Positions 26,641-36,153 of a stretch of DNA of 64,000 bases are shown piece after piece. Below the pieces are notes generated by a model. That model worked only from the letters and a program-made list of their open reading frames with translations. It did no database searches and had not been told where the DNA came from. The position numbers and the translations under genes were made by a program. Origin of the DNA: Propionibacteriaceae bacterium AM104-82 (GTDB lineage: Bacteria; Actinomycetota; Actinomycetes; Propionibacteriales; Propionibacteriaceae). Where the stretch lies: positions 1 to 64,000 of the forward strand of contig JAQDQK010000010.1 in the NCBI GenBank assembly GCA_027658995.1, written 5' to 3'. How positions within the stretch are numbered: the first letter of the stretch is position 1; each line of letters begins with the position of its first letter.

Positions 26641-27711
26641 ATGTCCAAGATGTCAAAGATGCCTCGCATCACCCTTGCCTTGCTGAGCGCCGCGGCGCTC
26701 GGCATCGGGCTGACGGCCTGCACCTCGAACGAGAAGCCCGCCGAGCAGACCCCCGCCAACAACCAGACCGACGCCCCCGCGAACAACGCGACGGGCAACC
26801 CGAACGACGCCGAGGGCGAGAAGGTGGTCATCGGCTTCTCCGCCCCCGCCGCCGACCACGGCTGGATGGGCGCCATCACCAAGGCCGCCGTCGCCGAGGC
26901 GAAGGCGCATCCCGACATCGAACTGAAGCTCGCGGAGGGCACCAACGACGTGTCGCTGCAGATCTCCCAGATCGAGGGCTTCATCAACGACAAGGTCGAC
27001 GCGATCGTGCTGCTGCCCTTCGACGGTGACGCACTGACGGAGATCTCGCTAGAGGCCATGAAGGCGGGCATCCCCGTCATCAACGTCGACCGCGAATTCT
27101 CCAGCCCGTTCGCCGCCCGCAGCACCATCCTGGGCGACAACTACGGCATGGGCGTCAGCGCAGGCACCTACATCTGCGAGCAGCTCGACGGCAAGAAGGA
27201 CGCGATCGTCGCCGAGATCGCTGGCATCGACAACCTGCCGCTGACGCAGGACCGCTCCAAGGGCTTCGCCGACGCGCTCGGCGACTGCGGGCTGAAGGTG
27301 TCGAACCGGGTCGCCGCCGACTTCACCGTCGCAGGCGGCGAGTCCGCCACGGCGAACCTGCTGCAGTCGGCGCCCAAGATCGACGCCATCTGGAACCATG
27401 ACGACGACCAGGGCGTCGGCGTGCTCGCGGCCATCGACGCCGCAGGACGCAACGAGTTCTTCATGGTCGGCGGGGCAGGCTCGAAGAACGTGATGCAGCA
27501 CATCAAGGACGGCGACACCGTCCTCCGGGCGACCGTCATCTACCCGTCGACGCAGGCCGCCGACGGTATCCGTCTCGCCCGCCTCGTGGCGCAGAACAAG
27601 TCCATGGGCGACCTCGTGTCGCACACGGTGCCGCGCAAGGTCCAGCTGTACGCGCCCACCGTCACCAAGGACAACGTCGACGAGTACATCGGCGACGCGT
27701 TCGAGTCCTGA
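26641..27711 (+). CDS. Sugar ABC transporter substrate-binding lipoprotein, RbsB type (module B)
   Basis: 356 residues. Lipobox LTAC (Cys 27), an Asn/Ala/Pro linker, then a periplasmic-binding-protein-type fold: VVIGFSAPAADHGWMGAITKAAVAEA, ISQIEGFINDKVDAIVLLPFDGDAL, IPVINVDREFSSPFAARSTILGDN, and the DAIWNHDDDQGVGVLAAIDAAGR segment. The ligand is a monosaccharide or small sugar. AAAGGAGAA precedes ATG 26641. A strong hairpin follows the stop, before the oxidoreductase gene. Confidence 0.92.
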   Translation: MSKMSKMPRITLALLSAAALGIGLTACTSNEKPAEQTPANNQTDAPANNATGNPNDAEGEKVVIGFSAPAADHGWMGAITKAAVAEAKAHPDIELKLAEGTNDVSLQISQIEGFINDKVDAIVLLPFDGDALTEISLEAMKAGIPVINVDREFSSPFAARSTILGDNYGMGVSAGTYICEQLDGKKDAIVAEIAGIDNLPLTQDRSKGFADALGDCGLKVSNRVAADFTVAGGESATANLLQSAPKIDAIWNHDDDQGVGVLAAIDAAGRNEFFMVGGAGSKNVMQHIKDGDTVLRATVIYPSTQAADGIRLARLVAQNKSMGDLVSHTVPRKVQLYAPTVTKDNVDEYIGDAFES

Positions 27712-27722
27712 TCCATCGACCC

Positions 27723-27753
27723 GCCGGGCCGACCTCACACAGGTCGGCCCGGC
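27723..27753 (+). terminator. Intercistronic hairpin in module B
   Basis: Perfect 13-bp GC-rich stem (27723-27735 with 27741-27753), loop CACAC, no T tract. It may be a partial terminator or an mRNA-stabilising element that raises binding-protein levels relative to the downstream enzymes. Confidence 0.55.
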
Positions 27754-27793
27754 ACCACACATCCGAACTACAACTCCAGGAGAAGACCCAGAC

Positions 27794-28957
27794 ATGACGC
27801 AGGAACTCGGCGTGGCGATGATCGGCTACGCGTTCATGGGAGCCGCCCACTCGCAGGCCTGGCGCGTCGCTCCCCACTTCTTCGACCTCCCCGTCACCCC
27901 CGTGATGCGGGTGGTCGCGGGCCGCAACAAGGAGGGGGTCGAGGCGGCCGCAGCGAAACTCGGCTGGGAGGAGGCGAGCACCGACTGGCGCTCGCTGCTC
28001 GAGCGCGACGACATCGGCCTGTTCGACATCTGCACCCCCGGCGACTCGCACAAGGAGATCGCGCTCGCGGCGCTGGCCGCGGGCAAGCACGTGCTGTGCG
28101 AGAAGCCGCTCGCCAACTCCGTTGAGGAGGCGGAGGTGATGACGGCGGCGGCCACCAAGGCGTTCGAGGAGCACGGCACCCTCGCGATGGTCGGCTTCAC
28201 GTACCGGCGGCTGCCCGCGATGCAACTGGCCCGCAAGCTGATCGCCGACGGGCGGATCGGCGAGATCCGCCACGTCCGGGCCCAGTACCTGCAGGACTGG
28301 ATCTCCGACCCCAACGCCCCGCTGTCGTGGCGGCTCGACAAGGAGAAGGCGGGCTCCGGTGCGCTTGGCGACATCGGCGCCCACATCGTCGACCTCACGC
28401 AGTTCATCACCGGCCAGCAGATCACCGAGGTGTCGGGATCGCTCAGGACGTTCGTCACCGAGCGCCCGAAGCCCGCCAGCTTCTCCGGGCTGTCGGGCGA
28501 GGCGAGCGACGAGATGGGCCCCGTCACCGTCGACGACGCCGCGACGTTCCTTGCGAACCTGTCGGGCGGCGCGATCGGCGTCTACGAGGCGACCCGGTTC
28601 GCCTACGGCCGCAAGAACGCGATCCGGATCGAGATCAACGGGTCACTCGGATCGCTCGCCTACGACTTCGAGGACATGAACGTCCTGCACTTCTTCGACG
28701 CGACCGAGCCCGCGGAGACCGCCGGCTTCCGTCGGATCGTCGTGACCGAACCGGAGCACGCCTACATCGCGCACTGGTGGCCCGCAGGCCACGGCCTCGG
28801 CTACGAGCACGCGTTCTCGCACCAGGTCGTCGACCTGATGGACGCCATCGCCGCGGGCAAGGAGCCCTCCCCCACGTTCGCGGACGGCCTGCAGGTGCAG
28901 CGCGTGCTCGACGCCGTCGAACGCAGTTCCGAGTCCAGGTCCTGGACGTCGGTCTGA
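27794..28957 (+). CDS. Gfo/Idh/MocA-family oxidoreductase (module B)
   Basis: 387 residues. The nucleotide-binding turn is [17 protein letters not shown], a variant of GxGxxG in which the first position is GYAFMG. The catalytic-lysine motif is [16 protein letters not shown] (about 96-111), and the substrate-domain helix is [20 protein letters not shown]. It likely oxidises the sugar imported by the preceding ABC system, probably after uptake without phosphorylation since no kinase is present. CCAGGAGAAGA precedes ATG 27794. The downstream isomerase/epimerase would act on the keto product. Confidence 0.88.
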   Translation: MTQELGVAMIGYAFMGAAHSQAWRVAPHFFDLPVTPVMRVVAGRNKEGVEAAAAKLGWEEASTDWRSLLERDDIGLFDICTPGDSHKEIALAALAAGKHVLCEKPLANSVEEAEVMTAAATKAFEEHGTLAMVGFTYRRLPAMQLARKLIADGRIGEIRHVRAQYLQDWISDPNAPLSWRLDKEKAGSGALGDIGAHIVDLTQFITGQQITEVSGSLRTFVTERPKPASFSGLSGEASDEMGPVTVDDAATFLANLSGGAIGVYEATRFAYGRKNAIRIEINGSLGSLAYDFEDMNVLHFFDATEPAETAGFRRIVVTEPEHAYIAHWWPAGHGLGYEHAFSHQVVDLMDAIAAGKEPSPTFADGLQVQRVLDAVERSSESRSWTSV

Positions 28958-28991
28958 TCCCCACATTCCACGAAAACAGAAGGAGCCAAAG

Positions 28992-29996
28992 ATGCCTCGA
29001 CCCATCACCTTGTTCACCGGCCAGTGGGCTGATCTCCCGTTCGAGGAGGTGGCCAAGCTCGCCGGCGACTGGGGTTACGACGGTCTCGAGATCGCGTGCT
29101 GGGGCGACCACCTCGACCCGTGGCGCTGGGAGGACGACGACTACATCGCGGGCAAGAAGGAGGTGCTCGAACGCAACGGCCTGCAGGTGTTCACGATCTC
29201 GAACCACCTCAAGGGCCAGGCGGTCTGCGACGATCCGATCGACCAGCGGCACCGCGACATGCTGCCCGACGTCGTCTGGGGAGACGGCGACCCCGAGGGC
29301 GTGCGGCAGCGCGCCGCCGAGGAGATGAAGAACACCGCGCGGCTCGCCGCGAAGCTCGGCGCGAAGACCGTGACGGGCTTCACGGGGTCGTCGATCTGGA
29401 AGTACGTCGCGATGTTCCCGCCGGCGTCGCAGGAGTTGGTCGACGCCGGGTACCAGGACTTCGCGGACCGCTGGAACCCGATCCTCGACGTCTTCGCCGA
29501 GGTCGGCGTCCGGTTCGCTCACGAGGTGCACCCGTCCGAGATCGCCTACGACTACTGGACGACGGTGCGGGCGCTCGAGGCGATCGGCCACCGGGAGGCG
29601 TTCGGCCTGAACTGGGACCCGAGCCACATGGTGTGGCAGGACCTCGATCCGGTGGGCTTCCTGTGGGACTTCAAGGACAAGATCTACCACGTGCACTGCA
29701 AGGACACGAAGAAGCGGATGAACAACGGCCGCAACGGCCGGTTGTCGTCGCACCTGGCATGGGCCGACCCGCGCCGCGGCTGGGACTTCATCTCGACCGG
29801 CCACGGCGACGTGCCGTGGGAGGACGCGTTCCGGATGCTCAACGCGATCGGCTACGACGGCCCGCTCTCGGTCGAGTGGGAGGACGCGGGCATGGACCGC
29901 CTGGTCGGCGCCCCCGAGGCGTTGGGCTTCGTCCGGAGCTTCGCGTTCGACCCGCCGGAGGCGGCCTTCGACGCGGCATTCTCGACGAAGGAGTAA
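28992..29996 (+). CDS. Sugar phosphate isomerase/epimerase-like TIM-barrel protein (module B)
   Basis: 334 residues of the xylose-isomerase-like TIM-barrel superfamily (AP endonuclease 2 fold). Metal-ligand positions are visible: [14 protein letters not shown] (Glu), [12 protein letters not shown] (Asp, His), [11 protein letters not shown] (His) and [12 protein letters not shown] (Glu). Such proteins next to Gfo/Idh oxidoreductases act on keto-sugars as isomerases, epimerases or beta-eliminating lyases. AGAAGGAGCC lies before ATG 28992, 34 bp after the oxidoreductase. The exact reaction cannot be read from the sequence. Confidence 0.85.
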   Translation: MPRPITLFTGQWADLPFEEVAKLAGDWGYDGLEIACWGDHLDPWRWEDDDYIAGKKEVLERNGLQVFTISNHLKGQAVCDDPIDQRHRDMLPDVVWGDGDPEGVRQRAAEEMKNTARLAAKLGAKTVTGFTGSSIWKYVAMFPPASQELVDAGYQDFADRWNPILDVFAEVGVRFAHEVHPSEIAYDYWTTVRALEAIGHREAFGLNWDPSHMVWQDLDPVGFLWDFKDKIYHVHCKDTKKRMNNGRNGRLSSHLAWADPRRGWDFISTGHGDVPWEDAFRMLNAIGYDGPLSVEWEDAGMDRLVGAPEALGFVRSFAFDPPEAAFDAAFSTKE

Positions 29997-30009
29997 CCGA
30001 GTTCGACGC

Positions 30010-30044
30010 GACGCGCGCCGGGGCATCGCGCCTCGGCGCGCGTC
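30010..30044 (+). terminator. GC-rich hairpin after module B
   Basis: GACGCGCGCCG (30010-30020) pairs perfectly with 30034-30044, and the stem can extend inward by about four pairs. It starts 14 bp after the last stop codon of module B. There is no T tract, so efficiency is uncertain. Confidence 0.55.
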
Positions 30045-30051
30045 ACGTCGC

Positions 30052-30360
30052 TGGTTGAGCCGGGCAAAGGCGCGGAGCGCCGCAGCCCGCGTCGTGAACC
30101 GCGTTGGTTGAGCCGGGCAAAGGGCGCGGAGCGCCGCAGCCCGCGTCGTGAACCGCGTTGGTTGAGCCGGGCAAAGGCGCGGAGCGCCGCAACCCGCGTC
30201 GAAACCTCCGCACCTTCGGACCAACCCGCACCAGGACTCTGCGCACGTCACGACGATTTCGACGCAGCAGCGGGCGACTCCGTCGCCGCGGCTGGCTCAA
30301 TCAACGGCCGCTGGTTGAGCCGGGCAAAGGCGCGGAGCGCCGTAGCCCGCGTCGAAACCC
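30052..30360. repeat. Interspersed repeat family, four copies (TTGAGCCGGGCAAAGGCGCG)
   Basis: Copies begin at about 30052, 30105, 30159 and 30312. Each is about 45 bp: TGGTTGAGCCGGGCAAAGG, then GCGCGGAGCGCC (a small hairpin), then GCAGCCCGCGTCGAAACC or a variant. The first three are head-to-tail at 53-54 bp spacing and the fourth is 153 bp further. They fill the 368-bp gap between module B and the HIT gene. I see no gene in this stretch. Confidence 0.9.
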
Positions 30361-30364
30361 CCGG

Positions 30365-30775
30365 TCACCCCGCCAGTGCGGCCCTCAGCAGGTCGCCGTA
30401 CCGGGCGGCCTCGCCTTCGGCGTACTTGACGCGCGGCCAGAAGAAGCCGCGCAGGCCGTCCTTCTTCCGCCGCGGCACGACGTGCACGTGCAGGTGCGGA
30501 ACCGACTGGCTGACGACGGTGTTGACGGCCGTGAAACTGCCGTCGGCCTGCAGCGCCGTGACCATCGCGTCGGCCACCTGCTGCACCCTGAGGAACAGCG
30601 GGCCGATCAGCTCCGCCGGGGCGTCGGTGAGCGTCTCGACGTGCGCGACCGGGGCGAGCAGCACGTGTCCCTTGAACACGGGCCGGTGGTCGAGGAAGGC
30701 GATCACCGTGTCGTCCCGATAGACGACCTCCGCGTCGAGTCGCCCCGCCACGATGTCGCAGATGATGTCGCTCAT
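30365..30775 (-). CDS. HIT-family nucleotide hydrolase
   Basis: 136 residues. The histidine triad is SVPHLHVHVVPRR (HxHxH), with VIAFLDHRPVFKGHVLLAPVAH earlier. Family members hydrolyse adenylylated or dinucleoside polyphosphate substrates. ATG 30775 lies 11 bp after the menB stop, so the two are probably one transcript. The frame remains open upstream into menB without homology. Confidence 0.92.
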   Translation of the reverse strand: MSDIICDIVAGRLDAEVVYRDDTVIAFLDHRPVFKGHVLLAPVAHVETLTDAPAELIGPLFLRVQQVADAMVTALQADGSFTAVNTVVSQSVPHLHVHVVPRRKKDGLRGFFWPRVKYAEGEAARYGDLLRAALAG

Positions 30776-30786
30776 GGCCGTCCCGC

Positions 30787-31686
<900 letters not shown>

Positions 31687-31710
31687 GGGGGCGAGCCTAT
31701 CGCCAGGGCG

Positions 31711-32445
31711 TCAGTAGTAGCTGGGGTGGCGGACGGCCTCGCCGACACGGTCCGGGAAGTCCGTGATCAGCGCGTCGACGCCGAGGCCGGCGAGGTGCAC
31801 GGCCTCCTCGTCCTTGTTGACGGTCCACGTCGCGATCTTGACGCCCGCCTCGTGCGCGAGCCAGACGTAGTTGGGCTGCTGCAGCGCGAAGTGGTCGGGG
31901 TTGATCCAGCCGGCGCCGAACCAGTTGGCGTACTTCCACGGGTCGTACAGCCCGTCGCTGAGCAGCAGCGCCAGGTGCTCGGGGCCGACCGAGCCGCGGA
32001 GGTTGGCGAGCGCGAAGTGGTTGAACGACGAGTAGATCACCCGGTCGGCCATCCCCATCTCCTGGACTGCGCGCAGCACGTCGTTCTCGAGGCCCGGGTA
32101 GAGCACCACGTTGTTCTTCAACTCGATGTTCAGCGTGACGCCCGTCGGGCGGAGGAGTTCGAGGGCCTCGTGCAGCGTCGGGATCTTGACGTTGCGACGC
32201 CCGGCGAAGCCGTTGGTGAAGTCGCAGCGGCGCAGTTCCTCCATCGTCAGATGCTCGACGCGGCCGATGCCGTTGGAGGTGCGGTTGATGGTCTCGTCGT
32301 GGATCAGGACGAGATGCCCGTCTGCCGTGCGCTGCACGTCGACCTCGATGCCGTCGGCGCCCATGCCGATGGCCACCTCGATGGCGGGCAGGGTGTTTTC
32401 CGGTGCGTAGGCGCAGGCACCGCGGTGGGCCCAGATTGCTGTCAC
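31711..32445 (-). CDS. Glycerophosphodiester phosphodiesterase
   Basis: 244 residues from GTG 32445, with GGAAGG about 8 nt upstream. GDPD hallmarks: IWAHRGACAYAPENTLPAIEVAIGMGADGIEVDVQ (His, Arg, Glu, Asp), LVLIHDETINRTSNGIG and VTLNIELKN. Hydrolyses glycerophosphodiesters to glycerol 3-phosphate and an alcohol. There is no signal peptide, so it is cytosolic. The frame stays open to 32640 across the tRNA-Arg gene, which I do not accept as coding. Confidence 0.92.
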   Translation of the reverse strand: MTAIWAHRGACAYAPENTLPAIEVAIGMGADGIEVDVQRTADGHLVLIHDETINRTSNGIGRVEHLTMEELRRCDFTNGFAGRRNVKIPTLHEALELLRPTGVTLNIELKNNVVLYPGLENDVLRAVQEMGMADRVIYSSFNHFALANLRGSVGPEHLALLLSDGLYDPWKYANWFGAGWINPDHFALQQPNYVWLAHEAGVKIATWTVNKDEEAVHLAGLGVDALITDFPDRVGEAVRHPSYY

Positions 32446-32556
32446 GCCCCCATCCTTCCACGACAACCGGCGACGCGCATCGCCCCTCGTCCGACGCATC
32501 TGCGTGCCTCGTTTTGCCGATCGGTTCGCACCTGCGTATAGTTGGTGACTGCCCAA

Positions 32557-32632
32557 GCGCTCGTGGCTCAACGGATAGAGCATCTGACTACGGATCAGAA
32601 GGTTGGGGGTTCGAGTCCCTCCGAGCGCGCCA
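32557..32632 (+). tRNA. tRNA-Arg (ACG)
   Basis: Acceptor GCGCTCG (32557-32563) pairs with CGAGCGC (32622-32628). The D-arm is GCTC-AACGGATA-GAGC, and the anticodon stem-loop TCTGA-CTACGGA-TCAGA gives anticodon ACG. The T-arm carries GGTTCGAGTCC. CCA is encoded at 32630-32632. The wobble A is the substrate of TadA, encoded at 20375. Confidence 0.97.
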
Positions 32633-32670
32633 AGCGTCACAGCAGGCCAGAGGCCCGTTGAAGTGAATCA

Positions 32671-32698
32671 GGGGTTCCCGTCCGGGAGCCCCTTTTTT
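32671..32698 (+). terminator. Rho-independent terminator after tRNA-Arg
   Basis: GGGGTTCCCG and CGGGAGCCCC form a 10-bp hairpin (one G-T pair) followed by TTTTTT (32693-32698). It ends the tRNA transcript. Confidence 0.85.
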
Positions 32699-32784
32699 GC
32701 ACCCTCGACGCTGGCCCTGAGGGGCCGAAACGGCTTGACCGGGGTCGCCGTGGACGGCGAGGGGCGCGTCGCTAGCATCTCGCC

Positions 32785-33408
32785 ATGAATGAACACGCCC
32801 CGTATTCGGGGAGTGGGGAGCACGACGGCGTGCGCCCCCGAGCAGGCTCGCTGAGCCCGTACCTCCTGATCGTGACGGCCCTCGTCGCCGCGTTCGCCGC
32901 CGCCTTGGCGATGTACCTCGTGATGCGGCCCGGACTCCTCGCGGCCCAAGCGGCCGCAGAACCTACCCCGGCGCCCGCCGCGACGCCGTCACCGTCCCCC
33001 ACCGCGCAGGTCGAGCCGACACCATCGCCCACACCTTCCCCCTCGCCCTCGGCCGACTGGGTCACGCTCAACGCCACGCTGCAATCGCCGGGCGAAGCGT
33101 GGCGACTGATGGAAGCACCTGCAGGGTTCCGGGTAATGGCCGCAGCGATACTTGAAGTCGAAGACCAGGGGTGCTGGCCCGAGATCTCGGTCACCGCGTA
33201 TCACCCGGACGGCTACGCCTTCGGCACGGAGGGCTATAGCAACTGCGGCGGCGGGGCCGGCTACGTCTGGGCCGCCATCGGCAACTACTGGGTTCCCATC
33301 TTCGCCACGCAGGACATCCTCGCCTGCGGCGACCTCCGGCGGGCGGGCATGCCCCAGAACACGGGGGTGCTGGACTGCATCAACGGGGACGAGACCGAAT
33401 ACTACTGA
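32785..33408 (+). CDS. Single-pass membrane protein with Pro/Ser/Thr linker
   Basis: 207 residues, not recognised. A cytosolic N-terminus (1-~24) precedes one transmembrane helix (about 25-50: LLIVTALVAAFAAALAMYLVM), a Pro/Thr/Ser-rich extracytoplasmic linker (about 58-90) and a C-terminal domain of about 115 residues with five Cys (GCWPEIS, YSNCGGG, LACGDLR, LDCING). The arrangement suggests an envelope-anchored, disulphide-stabilised domain. ATG 32785 lies 6 nt after TAGCAT (32773-32778) with no Shine-Dalgarno. The protein ends in TEYY. Confidence 0.65.
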   Translation: MNEHAPYSGSGEHDGVRPRAGSLSPYLLIVTALVAAFAAALAMYLVMRPGLLAAQAAAEPTPAPAATPSPSPTAQVEPTPSPTPSPSPSADWVTLNATLQSPGEAWRLMEAPAGFRVMAAAILEVEDQGCWPEISVTAYHPDGYAFGTEGYSNCGGGAGYVWAAIGNYWVPIFATQDILACGDLRRAGMPQNTGVLDCINGDETEYY

Positions 33409-33420
33409 GCGCCCGCTCGC

Positions 33421-33530
33421 AACATGCTCACGCTCGCGTAGGTCGGCGGTTGAGCATGTTTGGTTGCTCGTTTCCGATTCGAACGTTCAAACCGTTTGCA
33501 ATCACCAACGAGCAACCAAACATGCTCAAC
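33421..33530. repeat. Long inverted repeat with competing arms between convergent genes
   Basis: A perfect 24-bp inverted repeat (33449-33472 and 33507-33530) encloses a 34-bp spacer. The first ten bases of an extra arm, AACATGCTCA (33421-33430), can also pair with TGAGCATGTT (33451-33460), so two mutually exclusive hairpins are possible. The spacer contains the palindrome GAACGTTC. It sits between the convergent genes ending at 33408 and 33557 and is distinctly AT-richer than its surroundings. It may be a bidirectional terminator or a small palindromic repeat element. Confidence 0.8.
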
Positions 33531-33556
33531 GCCAGACCCTCGCCGCGCCCCGACGG

Positions 33557-34381
33557 CTACCTCGCGATGCTGGTCCGGGGAGGGCCGAACTGCCAGCCGC
33601 CGGAGCGGGACGGGGTGAACAGGTCGACGGCGGAGCCGACGTGAGGGCCGCCCTCGCCGTCGCACACGTCGCAGCCGAACGCGTCGAGGAGCATCGCCCG
33701 GTGCTGCTGCCAGATCATCGCGGCGCTGATGGCGCTGCTCGTCCACGGGCCGCCGTAGACCTTGCATACCCCGTCGGCGCCGCAGCGCATCGGGCATCCG
33801 GTCAGTGCGGGCACGATCCGCACCGCGACAGGGTCGGACCCTCCGACGTTGACGCCGTGCCGGGTCGGGAGTGGAACCATTCCGTGCTCGTCCCACCGGA
33901 GTACGACGCTCTGGCCGTGGTACGCGGCGAAGTACAGTACCGACTCCTCCCGGTCCTCGCGCACGACCGCGCCGCCCTCGACCCACTGCCGAGCCGGGGA
34001 GGTCGACACGCTCGGGCACCAGCGCCAGCCCTCCAACCGTTCGCGCAGTATCAGCAGCGAGGCAGCGTCGTCGTCGCGGGTCGTCAGACGGTCGAACGAG
34101 TGCGTTCCCGACACGATGTAGACTGGCTCGGCGACGCCGAACAGATCCTCCGGCGTGCTGGTCGGCTCCCCCGGCGCTGGGACGAGGTCGACAGGGGTCG
34201 ACTCCACCCGGTCGGGCCAGATCCTGACAACGGTTCGCCGGTACGACTCGACCGTGGGCGTGCGGGGCGAACAGCGCAGCACCCCGCCCTGGGCACTCTG
34301 GAACCGGCTGGGCGGCTGGTTCGGGTAGATCTGGTCGACCGGGAAGGCGCCTTCGCCGGGGTGGATCGGTAGGGGTGTCAT
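33557..34381 (-). CDS. Hypothetical protein, cytosolic, Cys/Trp-containing
   Basis: 274 residues, not recognised. ATG 34381 has AAGGAG 7 nt upstream. No signal peptide or membrane helix is seen. Features include VYIVSGTHSFDRLTTRDDD, an acidic/aromatic middle (VLYFAAYHGQSVVLRWDEHG) and a Cys cluster near the C-terminus (GCPMRCGADGVCK ... GCDVCDGEGG) that could bind metal. The nearest neighbours are unrelated membrane proteins. A function should not be assigned. Confidence 0.6.
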   Translation of the reverse strand: MTPLPIHPGEGAFPVDQIYPNQPPSRFQSAQGGVLRCSPRTPTVESYRRTVVRIWPDRVESTPVDLVPAPGEPTSTPEDLFGVAEPVYIVSGTHSFDRLTTRDDDAASLLILRERLEGWRWCPSVSTSPARQWVEGGAVVREDREESVLYFAAYHGQSVVLRWDEHGMVPLPTRHGVNVGGSDPVAVRIVPALTGCPMRCGADGVCKVYGGPWTSSAISAAMIWQQHRAMLLDAFGCDVCDGEGGPHVGSAVDLFTPSRSGGWQFGPPRTSIAR

Positions 34382-34586
34382 GACGGACTCCTTCGTCGAG
34401 CCCCGCCATCGCGAGGCCGCCTGACCCAGCGGTTGCAGGGGCTGGTCTTCCTCGGGGAGCACCGGAGCGGCACCGGTTGCCGCGCGACCACCCCGAGGAG
34501 TTGCGGCCGCGACTCTTGACCTGGAACCAGTATCTCCCACCCCGAAGCACGGCCCACTCGGACCCTCCTCTTGCGACACTGATGCG

Positions 34587-35429
34587 GTGAGCCTCACCGA
34601 TCCTGCCCCCATCGCGAGGGGACCGCGCCCGACGCCCGGCCCCGGCACCGTCGTCTTCGGCATCCTCCTCCTCGCGGTCGCCGGCTTCTGCCTCGGCTTC
34701 GCGTTGACCAACCTCACTCAGGCAAGGGACACTTCGACCCCGCCGGAGATGATCGCGAGCATGGTGATCGGGATGCTCGCCATGATCCTCGGCAACGGAT
34801 TCTGGTGGAGCCGCGTGATCCGACGGCGGGAGATGGGCCTCGGCTACGCCGCGGCGTCGACGTTCCTGCCCGCCGCGCTCGGCGTCTGGCTCTCGTCCAA
34901 GGCGCACCCGGCGGCGCCCACAACCCCGATCGTCCTCGGCCTCGCAGGCTTCGGCCTGTTGATGCTGCTCGCGGGATTCGCCGGGGCGTCGGCCCGCAGG
35001 CGGCGGGAACGCGTCGAGCAGGTGATGATGGAGACCGGCTTCGAGACGCTTGCCACCGTCAGCAACCGCGGCTACGACAGCATCGAGGGGCCGACCCTCA
35101 CGGTGGTCACGTTCACCTACCGCGACCACCTCGGCACCCAGCGCTGGGTGCAGAAGCCGATGCGCCTCACGCCGCGCGATGCCATCGAGGAGGGCCACGC
35201 CACACGGCTGTGGTTCGACCCCTCCCGCCCCGACGACGCAAGCAGGATCTCGTCGAACTGGCCAGGAAGAAGTCCTTCCGCTCCTGAGCCGACGCTGCCA
35301 CGACGCGCCGGGTCCCGGAGGGCGTCGAGCCGCCCGGAGAACGTTCGGCGACGCCTGGCTGAACACTGGGCGCAGTCCGGCCGAGGGCGTTTCCACGCGG
35401 CACCGCCGCACGGGAAACTGGAGGCGTGA
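34587..35429 (+). CDS. DUF3592-like membrane protein with frameshifted C-terminus
   Basis: 280 residues as read. About four transmembrane helices (residues ~22-140) are followed by a cytosolic domain: TVSNRGYDSIEGPTLTVVTFTYRDHLGTQRWVQK. It is a tandem paralogue of the next gene. After ATC 35247-35249 the frame departs from the paralogue; restoring one base there (ATC-GTC-GTC-GAA) gives IVVELARKKSFRS and a stop at 35287, matching the paralogue ending IVVDLARDRSTAS. As it stands the protein carries about 59 extra low-complexity residues and runs 4 bp into the next gene. GTG 34587 has a weak leaderless-type box GACACT 6 nt upstream. Confidence 0.7.
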   Translation: MSLTDPAPIARGPRPTPGPGTVVFGILLLAVAGFCLGFALTNLTQARDTSTPPEMIASMVIGMLAMILGNGFWWSRVIRRREMGLGYAAASTFLPAALGVWLSSKAHPAAPTTPIVLGLAGFGLLMLLAGFAGASARRRRERVEQVMMETGFETLATVSNRGYDSIEGPTLTVVTFTYRDHLGTQRWVQKPMRLTPRDAIEEGHATRLWFDPSRPDDASRISSNWPGRSPSAPEPTLPRRAGSRRASSRPENVRRRLAEHWAQSGRGRFHAAPPHGKLEA

Positions 35430-36133
35430 GCCTCACCGATCCAACCCCTCTTGACGAGGTTGAGGCGCCTCCGCCCGGCGTCGGTTCGGTGGTTGCGGCC
35501 GTCCTGCTCATCGCCGTCGGCGGCTTCGGTTGCGGCTACGGGTGGGGAGGCATCGGCCTCCTCGACGGGGTGCGCGACCCGTCCATCGAAGTCCAGGCAA
35601 GCGTCGCGGTCGGGATGATCGCCTGGGTTCTCGGCAACTGCTCCTGGCTGGGCCGCATCATCAAGCGGCGCGACATGGGCCTCGGGATCGGCGCCGCCGC
35701 GTTCCTGATGGCCGCGGCGGGCGGCCTCTGGGCGATCGAGCGGACCGCGCCCGGCAACGCCGTCCTCCTCACGCTCGCCGCCGGCTCGGCCAGCCTCGGC
35801 GCGCTGTGCGCGGTGGGAGGCATCGTCGCTGCACGTGCACGCGAGCGGGCGCGAGGCGTCGAGGACCACATCGTCAGGCACGGCTGGGAGACGACGGCCG
35901 TCATCAGCAACCGTGGCTACGAGTCGCTGGAAGGGATGACGCTCACGGTGGTCACCTTCACATTCCGCGACCACCATGGCACCCAGCGCTGGGTGCAGAA
36001 GTCGATGCGGCAGAGCCCCCGTTACGCAGTTCAGGAGGGTCAGGAGACCCGGCTGTGGTTCGACCCCGAGCGCCCGCACGACGCGAGCCGGATCGTCGTT
36101 GACCTGGCACGCGATCGCTCCACAGCATCCTGA
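35426..36133 (+). CDS. DUF3592-like membrane protein (intact paralogue)
   Basis: 235 residues, closely similar to the preceding gene in order and motifs: start MSLTDPTP, four predicted helices, then VISNRGYESLEGMTLTVVTFTFRDHHGTQRWVQKSMR and LWFDPERPHDASRIVVDLARD. The cytosolic C-terminal domain is DUF3592-like; function unknown. GTG 35426 has GGAGGC just upstream. The pair arose by tandem duplication and has diverged substantially in the membrane part. Confidence 0.75.
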   Translation: MSLTDPTPLDEVEAPPPGVGSVVAAVLLIAVGGFGCGYGWGGIGLLDGVRDPSIEVQASVAVGMIAWVLGNCSWLGRIIKRRDMGLGIGAAAFLMAAAGGLWAIERTAPGNAVLLTLAAGSASLGALCAVGGIVAARARERARGVEDHIVRHGWETTAVISNRGYESLEGMTLTVVTFTFRDHHGTQRWVQKSMRQSPRYAVQEGQETRLWFDPERPHDASRIVVDLARDRSTAS

Positions 36134-36153
36134 CCGGCACCTACACTTCCTGC

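Noticed and set aside
32446..32640. N-terminal extension of the glycerophosphodiesterase
   Set aside because: It would run antisense through the tRNA-Arg gene, and GTG 32445 has a ribosome site and starts at the family's conserved first strand.
33402..35411. 669-codon minus-strand open frame
   Set aside because: It lies antisense to the DUF3592-like gene and in another frame of the hypothetical gene at 33557, with shadow-like composition. Its similarity to another shadow frame at 35117-36079 only mirrors the duplication on the other strand.
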